Shown here one piece after another: positions 42,728 to 51,117 of a DNA stretch of 64,000 nt. Origin of the DNA: Streptomyces rubrogriseus. GTDB taxonomy: Bacteria; Actinomycetota; Actinomycetes; Streptomycetales; Streptomycetaceae. The notes beneath the pieces were generated by a model. The model saw nothing but the letters and a program-made list of their open reading frames with translations, was not told the origin of the DNA and did no database searches. Numbering within the stretch: the first letter of the stretch is position 1; each line of letters opens with the position of its first letter. The translations under genes were made by a program, and so were the position numbers. The DNA is taken from contig NZ_CP116256.1 of the NCBI RefSeq assembly GCF_027947575.1, forward strand, positions 3,534,001 through 3,598,000. The letters run 5' to 3'.

Positions 42728-43423
42728 ATGGGGGACATACGCAGACGGGGAGCCGTCGCACTCGGGGTCACCGCACTGGTGGCACCGCTCACACTCGCGC
42801 TCACGGCGGCACCGGCCCAGGCCGCGAGCTGCACCGCGAAGGCGGGTCCGTACCAGAAGAAGGTGGAGAAGTTCCTCGGCCGCAAGGCCGACGGAAAGCA
42901 GTCCACCGCCGACTGCAAGGCGATCCGCGCCTTCCAGACCAAGCACGGCATCCAGCCCAACGCCGGCTACGCGGGCCCCGTCACCTGGGGAGTGATGGAC
43001 CTGATGACGAAGCAGAAGGCCGTCGGAAAGAACCCGAACAAAGCCGGCAAGTGCCCCACCAACAAGGGCCGTATCGCCTGCGTGAACCTCAGCCTCCAGC
43101 TGAGCTGGATCCAGGACGGCAAGAAGCTGGTGTACGGGCCGGTGCCGGTCCGCACCGGGCGCAACGGCTACGAGACCCGCACCGGTCTGAAGAAGGTCTA
43201 CTGGCGCAACATCGACCACGTCTCGACCATCTACCACGTGCCGATGCCCTACAGCCAGTTCTTCGACGGCGGCCAGGCCTTCCACTCCGTCGGCGTCAGC
43301 ATGTGGAACCCGCCGGGCTCGCACGGCTGCGTCAACATGACCAAGACCGCCGCCAAGAAGTACTGGTCACTGCTGAAGAAGGGCGACGACGTCTACGTGT
43401 ACGGCCGCAAGCCGGGCACCTGA
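42728..43423 (+). CDS. Secreted L,D-transpeptidase-like protein with peptidoglycan-binding domain
   Basis: A 231-residue exported protein. The signal peptide is about 1-33. A peptidoglycan-binding-like domain (about 35-95, with AIRAFQTKHGIQPNAGYAG) precedes a YkuD L,D-transpeptidase domain (about 112-228). The catalytic motif is SHGCVNM, with His199 and Cys201. The Arg normally two after Cys is replaced by Asn, which is unusual for active enzymes. It would form 3-3 cross-links or modify the wall. It stands alone. Confidence 0.92.
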   Translation: MGDIRRRGAVALGVTALVAPLTLALTAAPAQAASCTAKAGPYQKKVEKFLGRKADGKQSTADCKAIRAFQTKHGIQPNAGYAGPVTWGVMDLMTKQKAVGKNPNKAGKCPTNKGRIACVNLSLQLSWIQDGKKLVYGPVPVRTGRNGYETRTGLKKVYWRNIDHVSTIYHVPMPYSQFFDGGQAFHSVGVSMWNPPGSHGCVNMTKTAAKKYWSLLKKGDDVYVYGRKPGT

Positions 43424-43456
43424 CGGACACCGGCGCCCGGCTCGCGCCGCGGCGCC

Positions 43457-44659
43457 TCACCGCCCGGGGGCGTCCCCGAAGTCCGGGATCTCCAGCCGGA
43501 CCCCACCCTGCCGTGCGGAGTCGTGCGCGACGATGCCCGGCAGGGTGTAACGGGCGGCCACCCAGGCGTTCACGGGCGGCAGCGTCCGGGAGTTGACCGC
43601 GGTCACGAAGTCGTCCGCCAGGAAGTGGTGGCTGCCCTCGTGCCCGTTGTGCATCCGGTCGTAGGCCCGCGGCAGCCGCGCCCGGTCGTGCACCGGCGCC
43701 GAACCCGAGGTGAAGGCGGCCCGCAGCTCCGGCGCGATGTGCCGGAGCGACGGGTCGTCGGGGGACGTGGTGGGCTTGGGCTCCAGCAGTTCGCCGATGT
43801 CCGCCACTCCGGCCTTGTCCTGCCACAACGCCACCGTGGCCAGCTGCTCCATGCTCGCCTCCGTGCCGAAGAACCGGAAGCGCGACTCCCTGATGTGCGA
43901 GGGATAGCCGACCCGGCGGAACTCGTTCGTGCGGAACGACCCGCCGCCGGCCACCTCGAACAGCGCGGTCGCGTTGGACACGTCGTTGTCGAACCGGCTG
44001 ACCGACCGGTCGAAGACCCCGTCTCCGCGCTCGTCGACCACGCCGATCGCCGAGACGCTGACCGCGTGCGTCCGCCAGGCGCCCAGCACCCCGCCCACCG
44101 AGTGCGTGGGGTACAGCAGCGGCGGATAGCTCGCGGTGGCCTTCCAGTCCGCGCCGCCGCTGTACCGGTACGCGTCGTAGAACCCGAGGTCCATGTCGTG
44201 GACGTAGTCACCCTCGGCGTAGAAGAGCCTGCCGAAGGCGCCCTCGGCGATCTTGTTGCGGGCGTGCACGGTCGCCGGGTGGTACTGGCTGGTCTCACCC
44301 ATCATGTACGTCAGGCCGGTCGCGCCGACCGCGTCGATGATGTCCGCGATCTCCTGCGCGCTGATCGCCATGGGGACCGCCGAGTACACGTGTTTGCCCG
44401 CACCCAGCCCCTGGAGCACGAGCGGGCCGTGCGTCCAGCGCTGGGTGAAGATCGCGACGGCGTCGACCGCCCGGGACTCCAGCATCGCCTCGTAGTCCGG
44501 GAAGGTGCCGGCCAGGCCTTCGTCGGTGGCGAGCCGCTCGGCCCGCTCCGGCAGCAGGTCGGTGACGTACACGTCACGTACGCCCGGGTGCGCCCGGAAC
44601 AGCCTGGCGAACTGCCCGGAGAACTGGCCGGCACCGACGATGCCGATGGAGAACGTCAT
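43457..44659 (-). CDS. Gfo/Idh/MocA-family oxidoreductase
   Basis: A 400-residue NAD(P)-dependent sugar or cyclitol dehydrogenase. The Rossmann start is IGIVGAGQFSGQF. The usual catalytic E-K-P motif reads HVYSAVPMA, so the Lys is not at its normal place; oxidase or hydrolase-like members differ likewise. The C-terminal domain has the large beta-sheet of the family. ATG 44659 follows AAGGG. It is divergent from a ROK regulator with repeated TGCGGAA sites in the gap, so the substrate may be that regulator's inducer. Confidence 0.88.
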   Translation of the reverse strand: MTFSIGIVGAGQFSGQFARLFRAHPGVRDVYVTDLLPERAERLATDEGLAGTFPDYEAMLESRAVDAVAIFTQRWTHGPLVLQGLGAGKHVYSAVPMAISAQEIADIIDAVGATGLTYMMGETSQYHPATVHARNKIAEGAFGRLFYAEGDYVHDMDLGFYDAYRYSGGADWKATASYPPLLYPTHSVGGVLGAWRTHAVSVSAIGVVDERGDGVFDRSVSRFDNDVSNATALFEVAGGGSFRTNEFRRVGYPSHIRESRFRFFGTEASMEQLATVALWQDKAGVADIGELLEPKPTTSPDDPSLRHIAPELRAAFTSGSAPVHDRARLPRAYDRMHNGHEGSHHFLADDFVTAVNSRTLPPVNAWVAARYTLPGIVAHDSARQGGVRLEIPDFGDAPGR

Positions 44660-44801
44660 GATGGCGTTGCCCTTCACTGTCGCAGGCGGCGGCTCGGACT
44701 CCATTTACTTTCACTGCGGAACAATCGTGCCGTCAAGGGGTGCGCGGACATGCATTTTCGTCCCGTGGGGCGGATCCTCCGGACGTAGAGTCGCCTTGTT
44801 A

Positions 44802-44816
44802 TTTCCGATGCGGAAG
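44802..44816. promoter_or_regulatory. Candidate ROK operator
   Basis: TTTCCG-ATG-CGGAAG inverted repeat. The half-site TGCGGAA recurs at 44715-44721 near the divergent dehydrogenase start, in the similar context TTTCACTGCGGAAC. Two sites in a 176-bp divergent gap fit autoregulation. Confidence 0.55.
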
Positions 44817-44835
44817 AAAGTGGGGCTGCGAGCCC

Positions 44836-46002
44836 ATGCCCACACGTCCCGAAAGCTGGCCGCCCCTGAGCCCCGGGGAACGCTCCGTGGCGATCGAGGT
44901 CCTCCTGCACGGCCCGCTCTCCCGCAGCGAGATCGCCCGGCGGCTCGGCCTCTCGCCCGGCAGTCTGACCCGGCTGACCAAACCGCTCATCGAGTCGCGG
45001 CTGCTGGTCGAGGTCCCGGAGGCGGGCGGCGGCCCGGCCGGGGTGCGGCAGGGGCGTCCGTCCCGGCCGCTTGACGTGGTCGCGGACTCCCAGCACTTCC
45101 TCGGCTTCAAGATCACTCAGGACATGGTGTACGGCGTCGTCACCACCCTCAGGAGCGAGATCGTCGCCCGCCACGACCGCGCGCTCGCCACCCACGACCC
45201 CGCCGAGGTCGCCGACCTGCTGGCCGGCATGACCGCCGAACTGTCCCGCGGCCGGCCCCGGGTCGCCGGGATCGGCATCGGCGTCGGCGGGCTCGTCGAG
45301 GACCGGGCCGTCGTCGGCGAGTCACCCTTCCTGGGCTGGCACGGGGTGCCGCTGGCCGCGCTGGTGGAGGAGCGCACCGGGCTGCCCGTCGTCGTCGAGA
45401 ACGACACCGCCGCCTTCGTGGAGGCGGAGACCTGGTTCGGGGCGGGGCGCGGACTGGACCGCTTCGTCGTCCTCACCATCGGCGCCGGCATCGGGTACGG
45501 GCTGGTACTGGGCGGCAGGCGGGTGCCGTACGCCGGGGACGAGGACCGCGGCTTCGGGCGGCACTGGATCCTCGACCCGCACGGGCCGCTCACCCCCGAC
45601 GGGCGGCGCGGCAGCGCCGTCTCCCTGCTGACCATCCCCAACATGCGCTACCAGGTGCGGGCCGCGACCGGCCACGACCGGACCTACGAGGAGATCCTCG
45701 CGTCCGCCGCCGCCAGGGAGCCCATGGCCGCCCGGGTCGTGGCGGAGGCCGGGCGGGCGCTGGGCACCCTGGTGGCGCAGATCGCCAACTTCGTGATGCC
45801 GCAGAAGATCCTGCTCGCGGGGGAGGGGGTCGGGCTGATGGAGGTGGCGGGCGACGCGGTGGCGGAGGCCGTCCGGGACAACCGGCATCCGCGGGCCGCG
45901 CCGGTCGGCCTGGAGACCCGGGTGTCCGACTTCCACGACTGGGCCCGGGGCGCGGCCGTGCCGGCGATCCAGGTGCTGGTGCTGGGTGCCGCGCCGGTGT
46001 GA
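44836..46002 (+). CDS. ROK-family transcriptional regulator
   Basis: A 388-residue repressor-type ROK protein. An N-terminal winged helix (about 12-70, SRSEIARRLGLSPGSLTRLTKPL) precedes the sugar-kinase-like fold with GIGIGVGGLV, the ENDTAAFVEAE block and GAGIGYG. The Cys-rich zinc motif of ROK proteins is absent: the matching stretch reads GPLTPDGRRGSAVS, with Thr, Asp and Ser at the Cys positions. It probably controls the divergent dehydrogenase gene. The ligand is likely a sugar or cyclitol. Confidence 0.9.
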   Translation: MPTRPESWPPLSPGERSVAIEVLLHGPLSRSEIARRLGLSPGSLTRLTKPLIESRLLVEVPEAGGGPAGVRQGRPSRPLDVVADSQHFLGFKITQDMVYGVVTTLRSEIVARHDRALATHDPAEVADLLAGMTAELSRGRPRVAGIGIGVGGLVEDRAVVGESPFLGWHGVPLAALVEERTGLPVVVENDTAAFVEAETWFGAGRGLDRFVVLTIGAGIGYGLVLGGRRVPYAGDEDRGFGRHWILDPHGPLTPDGRRGSAVSLLTIPNMRYQVRAATGHDRTYEEILASAAAREPMAARVVAEAGRALGTLVAQIANFVMPQKILLAGEGVGLMEVAGDAVAEAVRDNRHPRAAPVGLETRVSDFHDWARGAAVPAIQVLVLGAAPV

Positions 46003-46030
46003 CCGGCTCCGAGCGGACGGGGCGATCGGG

Positions 46031-46082
46031 CGGGCTGAACGGGCGGGCTGAACGGTCGGGCTGAACGGTCGGGGTGAACGGT
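46031..46082 (+). repeat. 13-bp tandem repeat, four copies
   Basis: CGGGCTGAACGG plus G or T, four units in a row (the last with one change), in the gap after the ROK gene. The rest of 46003-46239 holds no gene that I can see, apart from promoter-like sequence before 46240. Confidence 0.9.
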
Positions 46083-46226
46083 CGGGCCGTGTGCGGCAGA
46101 ACACATCTGATGCGAACGAACTCGCCGGTAGGTCTTGACAGATGAGAGCATGGACGTGATCAGTAACACGGTCCGATATGTCCGCTTGGCTCGCGATTAC
46201 TCACATCGTCTTCACGCCAGGCGCCG

Positions 46227-46232
46227 TATGCT
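46227..46232 (+). promoter_or_regulatory. Leaderless -10 box TATGCT
   Basis: Seven bases separate it from the ATG at 46240; no ribosome site is present. Confidence 0.55.
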
Positions 46233-46239
46233 TCACAGC

Positions 46240-46413
46240 ATGTCCACCACTGTTGAACCCTCCTCCGAGCGATCGGCTGCCGAGGTCAACGAGGAGATCC
46301 GGGCCCTGTGGCTCCGGTCGGGCGGGACACTGAGCGTCGAGCAGCGCGCGGAGTACCAGCGGCTCGTCATGGAGTGGGCCAACGCGGCCCCGGAGTCCGT
46401 GAAGGCCGCCTGA
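46240..46413 (+). CDS. Small conserved-type hypothetical protein
   Basis: A 57-residue soluble protein with a helical pattern (AEVNEEIRALWLRSGG, then VEQRAEYQRLVMEWANA). Two amphipathic helices joined by a Gly turn suggest a small partner-binding protein. ATG 46240 is preferred over an ATG 12 bases upstream because the TATGCT box fits a leaderless mRNA. Codon use is typical of the genome. No family function is recognised. Confidence 0.72.
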   Translation: MSTTVEPSSERSAAEVNEEIRALWLRSGGTLSVEQRAEYQRLVMEWANAAPESVKAA

Positions 46414-46443
46414 CCGGCGCCGCCCAGGACTCCTCACCGTCCC

Positions 46444-46467
46444 GGCCCTCCGGCAGCCCCGAGGGCC
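46444..46467. terminator. Terminator between convergent genes
   Basis: GGCCCTC and GAGGGCC form a 7-bp stem with a 10-base loop, between the small protein and the membrane protease gene. Confidence 0.65.
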
Positions 46468-46486
46468 GAGCCTCGTACCGGCCCGG

Positions 46487-47851
46487 TCAGCTCCACGTCG
46501 CCGAGTACCGCCGCCGATAGGCCTTGCGGTCCTGCTCCTCGCGGATCCACCGCGTGGCCACCAGTGCCACCAGGCTGCCCGCGACCACCAGCAGGCCCGG
46601 TCCTATGTTCCGGCGGTCGGTGAGCCGGGCGAGCAGGGTCGAGCCGTCGACGCCCGCCCCGGGGGCCGACGCCCCCGCCCCGGAGGCGCCCGGCGCCCCG
46701 GTGCCCGGTGTCTGGCCGGCCGGTGCCGAGGTGCCCGCGGCGGCACCCTGCCGCCCCGGGACGATCAGCCGGACCCCGAGCGACGCCATGGCCTCCGGCA
46801 GCGGCTGGAAGAACGTGGTGCCGCCCCTGGCGCAGTCGCCACTGCCGCCCGACGTCACCCCGAGCGCGACGCCCTCGGAGAACATCGGCCCACCGCTGTC
46901 CCCGGGTTCGGCGCACACGTCGGTCTCGATCAGACCGGTGACCGTGCCCTCCGGGTAGTTGACCGTCGCGTCCAGTGCCGTCACCCGGCCGTCGCGCAGC
47001 CCGCTGGTGCTTCCGCTGCGGAACACCCGCTGTCCCACCGCCGGTTCGCCCGCCCCCGTGATCCGCACCCCCTTGCCGTCGCCGACCGCCACCACGTCGG
47101 CGCCGTCGCCCGCCTTGCCGTCGGCGTACTCCACCAGGGAGAAGTCGTCCCCGGGGAAGCTCCCGGCGACCGTCCTGCCGACCTGCCCGTCACCCGCGCG
47201 GTCGCCGAACCAGACGGAGCCCGTCGGGCCGCAGTGCCCGGCGGTCAGGATGAAGTCGCTCGTGCCGTCGGTCACGTTGAATCCCGCCGAGCAGCGGCCC
47301 GCCGTGGACAGGATCGGTTCCGCCCCGTTCAGGCGGGTGGTGAACGTGCCCTCCGTACGCTCCATGCGGACGAACCCGCCGATGCCCTCCGCGATTCCCG
47401 TCAGCCGGGACCAGTCCGACCCGGAGACCGTGCGGTCGCCCCGGACCACCACCTCGTTGGAGCGGTAGTCCGGCGCCCACGCCGTACCGGCCACCCGGGG
47501 CGCCGAGCCCAGCGTCGAGGCCGCCGACCTCAGCTCGGACATGCTGTGCCGCACCCGCTTCGCCGTCGCACCCGCCCGCCGCACCGCCTCGGCCGCGCGC
47601 TCGTCCGTCACCGCCACGACCGGCCGCCCGTCGGAGTCGACCCAGTGACCCGCCGTACGATCGGTGCCGAGCCGGGACACGAGGTCGGCGCCGGCGCCGG
47701 ACGGGGTCTCGGCGAAGGTCCGCGGCGCGGCGGACGCGTCGGGCGGCTCGCTCGCCACGGCCCGGGTGACCATCGTCCCCCCGAGCAGCAGTCCGCCGAC
47801 GGCCGCCAGTCGCGCCACTCGCCGGACGATGCGTCGTCGTGCGTGCCTCAT
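46487..47851 (-). CDS. Membrane-anchored S1-family protease
   Basis: A 454-residue serine protease related to that at 26532. After a signal segment (about 8-35) and pro-region comes the protease domain: His206 (LTAGHCG), Asp236 (DFSLVEY) and Ser319 (PGDSGGP). A Pro/Gly/Ala-rich linker (about 370-415) leads to a C-terminal helix ([18 protein letters not shown]) and a basic tail, [13 protein letters not shown], which should hold it in the membrane with the protease outside. ATG 47851 was chosen for the signal peptide and the GGGAGCG site. Its target is unknown; surface processing is likely. Confidence 0.92.
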   Translation of the reverse strand: MRHARRRIVRRVARLAAVGGLLLGGTMVTRAVASEPPDASAAPRTFAETPSGAGADLVSRLGTDRTAGHWVDSDGRPVVAVTDERAAEAVRRAGATAKRVRHSMSELRSAASTLGSAPRVAGTAWAPDYRSNEVVVRGDRTVSGSDWSRLTGIAEGIGGFVRMERTEGTFTTRLNGAEPILSTAGRCSAGFNVTDGTSDFILTAGHCGPTGSVWFGDRAGDGQVGRTVAGSFPGDDFSLVEYADGKAGDGADVVAVGDGKGVRITGAGEPAVGQRVFRSGSTSGLRDGRVTALDATVNYPEGTVTGLIETDVCAEPGDSGGPMFSEGVALGVTSGGSGDCARGGTTFFQPLPEAMASLGVRLIVPGRQGAAAGTSAPAGQTPGTGAPGASGAGASAPGAGVDGSTLLARLTDRRNIGPGLLVVAGSLVALVATRWIREEQDRKAYRRRYSATWS

Positions 47852-47990
47852 GCCTGCGCTCCCGAACCCGACCGCGCGGCGTCGCCGCCGCGGGGGCCTC
47901 CGGACGTCGAGCACCCTCCTCCCTTACGGCGCCGGGAACCTCGGTGTTCACCGGGCCGGCGTCTTGTTCCCCGGCCCCGTCACCGCGTCC

Positions 47991-47996
47991 TATCTT
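47991..47996 (+). promoter_or_regulatory. Leaderless -10 box TATCTT
   Basis: Six bases before the ATG at 48003, with no ribosome site between. Confidence 0.5.
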
Positions 47997-48002
47997 GGCC
48001 CC

Positions 48003-49184
48003 ATGACCAGCAACCCGTGGGACCAGGCCGGTGAACCGAACCCGCTGCGCGCACTCACGCCGGACCAGCTGCGCCGACGTACCAGCATGAAGTGGCGCAC
48101 CCACCCGGCGGACGTACTGCCGCTGTGGGTGGCCGAGATGGACGTGCCGCTCGCCGGACCCGTCGTGCGTGCCGTCACCGACGCCATGGAACTCGGCGAC
48201 ACCGGCTACCCCGTCGGCACCGCCTACGCCGAGGCCCTCGCCGCCTTCGCCGCCAAGCGGTGGGGCTGGGACGACCTGACCGTGGAGCGGACGGCGATCG
48301 TGCCCGACGTGATGCTGGGCGTCGTGGAGATGCTCAAGCTCGTCACCGGGCCCGGCGACCCGGTGATCGTCAATCCGCCGGTGTACCCGCCGTTCTACCA
48401 GTTCGTCACCCACCTGGACCGGCGCGTCGTCGAGGCGCCGCTCGGTCCTGACCTGCGGATCGACTTCGGCGTGCTGGAGGATGCCTTCCGGCGGGCCGTC
48501 GCGGGCGGCGGCCGGGCGGCCTTCCTGTTGTGCAGCCCGCACAACCCCACCGGCACGGTCCACACCGCCGACGAACTGGCGGCCCTCGCCACCCTCGCGG
48601 AGCGGTACGGCGTCCGGGTGGTCGCCGACGAGATCCACGCCCCGGTCGTCACCGCCCCCGACGCGCGGTTCGTGCCCTACCTGAGCGTGCCCGGCGCCGA
48701 GCGCGGCCTCTCCCTGATGTCGGCGTCCAAGGGCTGGAACCTCGCCGGGCTCAAGGCGGCCCTGGCCGTCGCGGGCTCCGGAGCCCGAGCGGACCTGGCG
48801 CGGATGCCCGAGGAGGTCGGTCACGGGCCGAGCCACATCGGCGTCCTCGCCCACACCGCCGCCCTGCGCGACGGAACCGCCTGGCTGGACGCCGTGCTCG
48901 CCGGGCTCGACGAGAACCGGCGGCTGCTCACCGGCCTGCTCGCCGAGCGGCTGCCCGGCGTCGTGCACCGCGCCGGGGAGGCGACCTACCTCGCCTGGCT
49001 CGACTGCCGCGCCCTCGGCCTCGGTGACGAACCGGCCGACGTCTTCCTCGACCGGGGCCGGGTGGCCCTCAGCTCCGGCGTTCCCTTCGGCAGCGGCGGG
49101 GCGGGGCACGTGCGGCTCAACCTGGCCACCTCGCCGGAGCTGCTCACGGAGGCGGTGCGCAGGATGGCGGCCGCCCTGGAGTGA
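48003..49184 (+). CDS. MalY/PatB-type PLP enzyme (C-S lyase or aminotransferase)
   Basis: A 393-residue fold-type I PLP enzyme. Lys243 in [10 protein letters not shown] binds the cofactor; [17 protein letters not shown] and [12 protein letters not shown] (Arg for the substrate carboxylate) are the other family blocks. MalY/PatB proteins cleave cystathionine or other C-S compounds, and some are aminotransferases. No sulfur genes are adjacent. The transcript looks leaderless. Confidence 0.93.
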   Translation: MTSNPWDQAGEPNPLRALTPDQLRRRTSMKWRTHPADVLPLWVAEMDVPLAGPVVRAVTDAMELGDTGYPVGTAYAEALAAFAAKRWGWDDLTVERTAIVPDVMLGVVEMLKLVTGPGDPVIVNPPVYPPFYQFVTHLDRRVVEAPLGPDLRIDFGVLEDAFRRAVAGGGRAAFLLCSPHNPTGTVHTADELAALATLAERYGVRVVADEIHAPVVTAPDARFVPYLSVPGAERGLSLMSASKGWNLAGLKAALAVAGSGARADLARMPEEVGHGPSHIGVLAHTAALRDGTAWLDAVLAGLDENRRLLTGLLAERLPGVVHRAGEATYLAWLDCRALGLGDEPADVFLDRGRVALSSGVPFGSGGAGHVRLNLATSPELLTEAVRRMAAALE

Positions 49185-49219
49185 GGCGGGGCGGCGCCGG
49201 GGCGCCGGGGTGGCAGGCC

Positions 49220-49225
49220 TAGACT
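49220..49225 (+). promoter_or_regulatory. Leaderless -10 box TAGACT
   Basis: Eight bases before the ATG at 49234. The GGAG in between is too close to the ATG to act as a ribosome site. Confidence 0.5.
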
Positions 49226-49233
49226 TCCGGAGC

Positions 49234-49641
49234 ATGGACGACGACGCGTCACTGGCCCGGCTCGGCGCCGGCAAGTACCTGCTGGTCACCACGTACCGGA
49301 AGAACGGCACGCCGGTCGCCACCCCGGTGTGGGTGGTGCGGGACGGCGACGCGCTCGGCGTCTGGACCGTGGCCGACTCCTGGAAGGTCAAACGCGTGCG
49401 CAACCGCGCCGACGTCCTGGTCGGCCCCTGCGACGTGCGCGGCAGGCCGACCGGTGAGCAGGTCCCGGGCACGGCGGAGATCTGCGACGCGGCCACCACG
49501 GCCCGCTACCGGCGGCTGCTCGCCCGCAAGTACGGCGTCGTCGGCCGGCTCACCCTGCTCGGCAGCAGGCTGCGCCGCGGGCTCGACGGCACCCTGGGAA
49601 TCCGCGTCACGCTCACGTCCGGGCCACCGGCAGGGAACTGA
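49234..49641 (+). CDS. PPOX-class split-barrel (F420- or flavin-dependent) enzyme
   Basis: A 135-residue protein of the pyridoxamine-phosphate-oxidase-like split barrel, in the group annotated as PPOX-class F420-dependent enzymes. YLLVTTYRKNGTPVATPVWV and VWTVADSWKVKRVRN are characteristic cofactor-contacting strands. Members reduce small organic compounds with F420 or bind haem or flavin; which applies here is unknown. It begins 49 bp after the PLP enzyme gene. Confidence 0.88.
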   Translation: MDDDASLARLGAGKYLLVTTYRKNGTPVATPVWVVRDGDALGVWTVADSWKVKRVRNRADVLVGPCDVRGRPTGEQVPGTAEICDAATTARYRRLLARKYGVVGRLTLLGSRLRRGLDGTLGIRVTLTSGPPAGN

Positions 49642-49648
49642 CCCGCTC

Positions 49649-50071
49649 TCAGGTCCAGGCCCGGTACGGCTCGTCGACCAGCTGGAAGACCGGCTCGCCG
49701 CGCACCGGGTCCTTGGCCGTGGACAGCCGCACCCGGTCCCCGCTGTGTATGCCGATCAGCGGACCCATGACCCGGCCGCGCAGCACGAACCCCTCGGCCA
49801 TCTCGATGAGGGAGACATTGCGTGCGGCCGGTGTGTTGCGGTGCACCACCGTGGCATGACGCACCGTCCCCGTGCCCTCGCTCCGCTCCGTCCGCAGCTC
49901 GCTGCCGCGACAGACCGGGCACAGCACCCGGTGGTACACGGCGGTGCCGCACCAGGTGCAGCGCTGGTAGAAGACGGCCTCGGTGTCCTGGCCCCGGTCC
50001 GCGGTCCTCGGGTCGAGCAGGCCCGTCGCGGGGCCGGCCGCCTGCTGAGCGACGTTTCCTGAGTGGTACAC
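49649..50071 (-). CDS. Zinc-ribbon OB-fold protein (DUF35 type)
   Basis: A 140-residue protein with a rubredoxin-like zinc ribbon (CTWCG and CPVCRG) followed by an OB-fold (about 75-135) containing GFVLRGRVMGPLIGI and SGDRVRL. DUF35 proteins pair with thiolases in acyl-CoA metabolism, bringing acyl-CoA to the enzyme; no thiolase is adjacent here. The start was set at GTG 50071, which has a GGGAG site and gives the usual length; an upstream GTG at 50158 would add 29 residues. A palindrome shared with the TetR promoter lies upstream at 50173. Confidence 0.86.
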   Translation of the reverse strand: MYHSGNVAQQAAGPATGLLDPRTADRGQDTEAVFYQRCTWCGTAVYHRVLCPVCRGSELRTERSEGTGTVRHATVVHRNTPAARNVSLIEMAEGFVLRGRVMGPLIGIHSGDRVRLSTAKDPVRGEPVFQLVDEPYRAWT

Positions 50072-50172
50072 GCTGGTCAACTCCCTGCGCTCGGGCCGGA
50101 ATCCCGCGTGCGCGGTCGCCGGGCACGCGGGTGCGCGGCTCACCGTGCCGCCGTGCACGCACCACAGCGTAT

Positions 50173-50185
50173 GGCACTGAGTGTC
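50173..50185. promoter_or_regulatory. TetR operator-like site A
   Basis: GGCACTGAGTGTC contains the palindrome CACT-G-AGTG, the same core as the sites at 51021 and 51044. A weaker copy, GGCACT-C-GGTACC, follows at 50195. It lies before the OB-fold gene, suggesting that this gene belongs to the same regulon. Confidence 0.68.
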
Positions 50186-50252
50186 ACGCGTAAAGGCACT
50201 CGGTACCCTTGATTACGAGTGAATGGACGCGTGAGGCCGTCGTGTCCGGCGG

Positions 50253-50987
50253 TCAGTCGTGCGCGAACGCCGTCTCGATCTCCCGCAGCACCTGCCACAG
50301 CGGTGTGCCGCGACGCGCGGCCACGACCACCACGTCCTCGGGCGAGGTGCCGCGGGGCGGCACCGGGACGTCGCCGAACGCGGACTGTGCGTACGCCAGT
50401 GCGTGGTCCACCGCGGCGCCCGCGTCGTCGCGCCCGTCCGAACGCAGCCAGGACCGCAGGGCGTTGTTGTGGGCCGCGACCACCGCGGCCGCGATCACGT
50501 CGGCGCGCAGGCTGCCGTCCGGGCGTCCGCCCAGCCGCCCGCGCAGGTACTCGGCGAGGGCCCGCTCGTAGCGCCACACCACCGACAACTCGTAGGCGCG
50601 CAGGCCGGGGACCTTCTTGGTGAGGCGGTAGCGCTGCACGGAGAACGCCGGGTTCTCGGCGTACATGCCGAGGACCAGCCGGGCCGCGTCGCAGACCCGC
50701 CGCACCGGGTCGGTGTCCTCGGGCGAGCGGGCCAGGAACGCCTGCATGTCGGCCAGGCACCGTTCGTGGTCGGGGAAGACCACGTCCTCCTTGGACGGGA
50801 AGTACCGGAAGAAGGAACGCCGTCCGACGCCGGCGAGGGCAACGATGTCGTCCACGGTGGTCTGTTCGTACCCCCGCTCCAGGAACAGCCGGAACGCCGC
50901 CGCGACCAGTGCCTCCCGCATCGGCGGCCGGACCTCCGCCGCGTCCGTCCCGTCGCCGCGGCGGGGCGCCGCACTGCTGGTGCTCAT
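50253..50987 (-). CDS. TetR-family transcriptional regulator
   Basis: A 244-residue regulator. The helix-turn-helix (about 20-70) has AFRLFLERGYEQTTVDDIVALAG and the recognition helix VGRRSFFRYFPSKED. The C-terminal domain resembles the group with a long helical dimer region. No ribosome site precedes ATG 50987, but TACGTT sits exactly seven bases away on that strand, so the mRNA is probably leaderless. Related palindromes flank the gene on both sides. It is divergent from the ATP-grasp gene. The ligand is unknown. Confidence 0.9.
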   Translation of the reverse strand: MSTSSAAPRRGDGTDAAEVRPPMREALVAAAFRLFLERGYEQTTVDDIVALAGVGRRSFFRYFPSKEDVVFPDHERCLADMQAFLARSPEDTDPVRRVCDAARLVLGMYAENPAFSVQRYRLTKKVPGLRAYELSVVWRYERALAEYLRGRLGGRPDGSLRADVIAAAVVAAHNNALRSWLRSDGRDDAGAAVDHALAYAQSAFGDVPVPPRGTSPEDVVVVAARRGTPLWQVLREIETAFAHD

Positions 50988-50994
50988 GAGGGGG

Positions 50995-51000
50995 AACGTA
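50995..51000 (-). promoter_or_regulatory. Leaderless -10 box of the TetR gene
   Basis: Reads TACGTT on the minus strand, seven bases before the ATG; the intervening CCCCCTC cannot be a ribosome site. Confidence 0.58.
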
Positions 51001-51020
51001 GCAGCCCGCCGAGCCGCATG

Positions 51021-51031
51021 GCACTCAGTGC
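51021..51031. promoter_or_regulatory. TetR operator-like site B
   Basis: Perfect palindrome GCACT-C-AGTGC, located where the -35 region of the TetR promoter is expected. Confidence 0.75.
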
Positions 51032-51043
51032 AGGAGGCAGAGG

Positions 51044-51054
51044 GAACTGAGTGC
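51044..51054. promoter_or_regulatory. TetR operator-like site C
   Basis: GAACTGAGTGC shares the core ACTGAGTGC with sites A and B; it is centred 23 bp from site B and lies toward the ATP-grasp promoter. Confidence 0.68.
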
Positions 51055-51117
51055 ACCTGCCGCCCCACCGTTCCGGTCGCATACGATCACTTCCGATCAG
51101 CCCCGGAGGAGTCCCGC

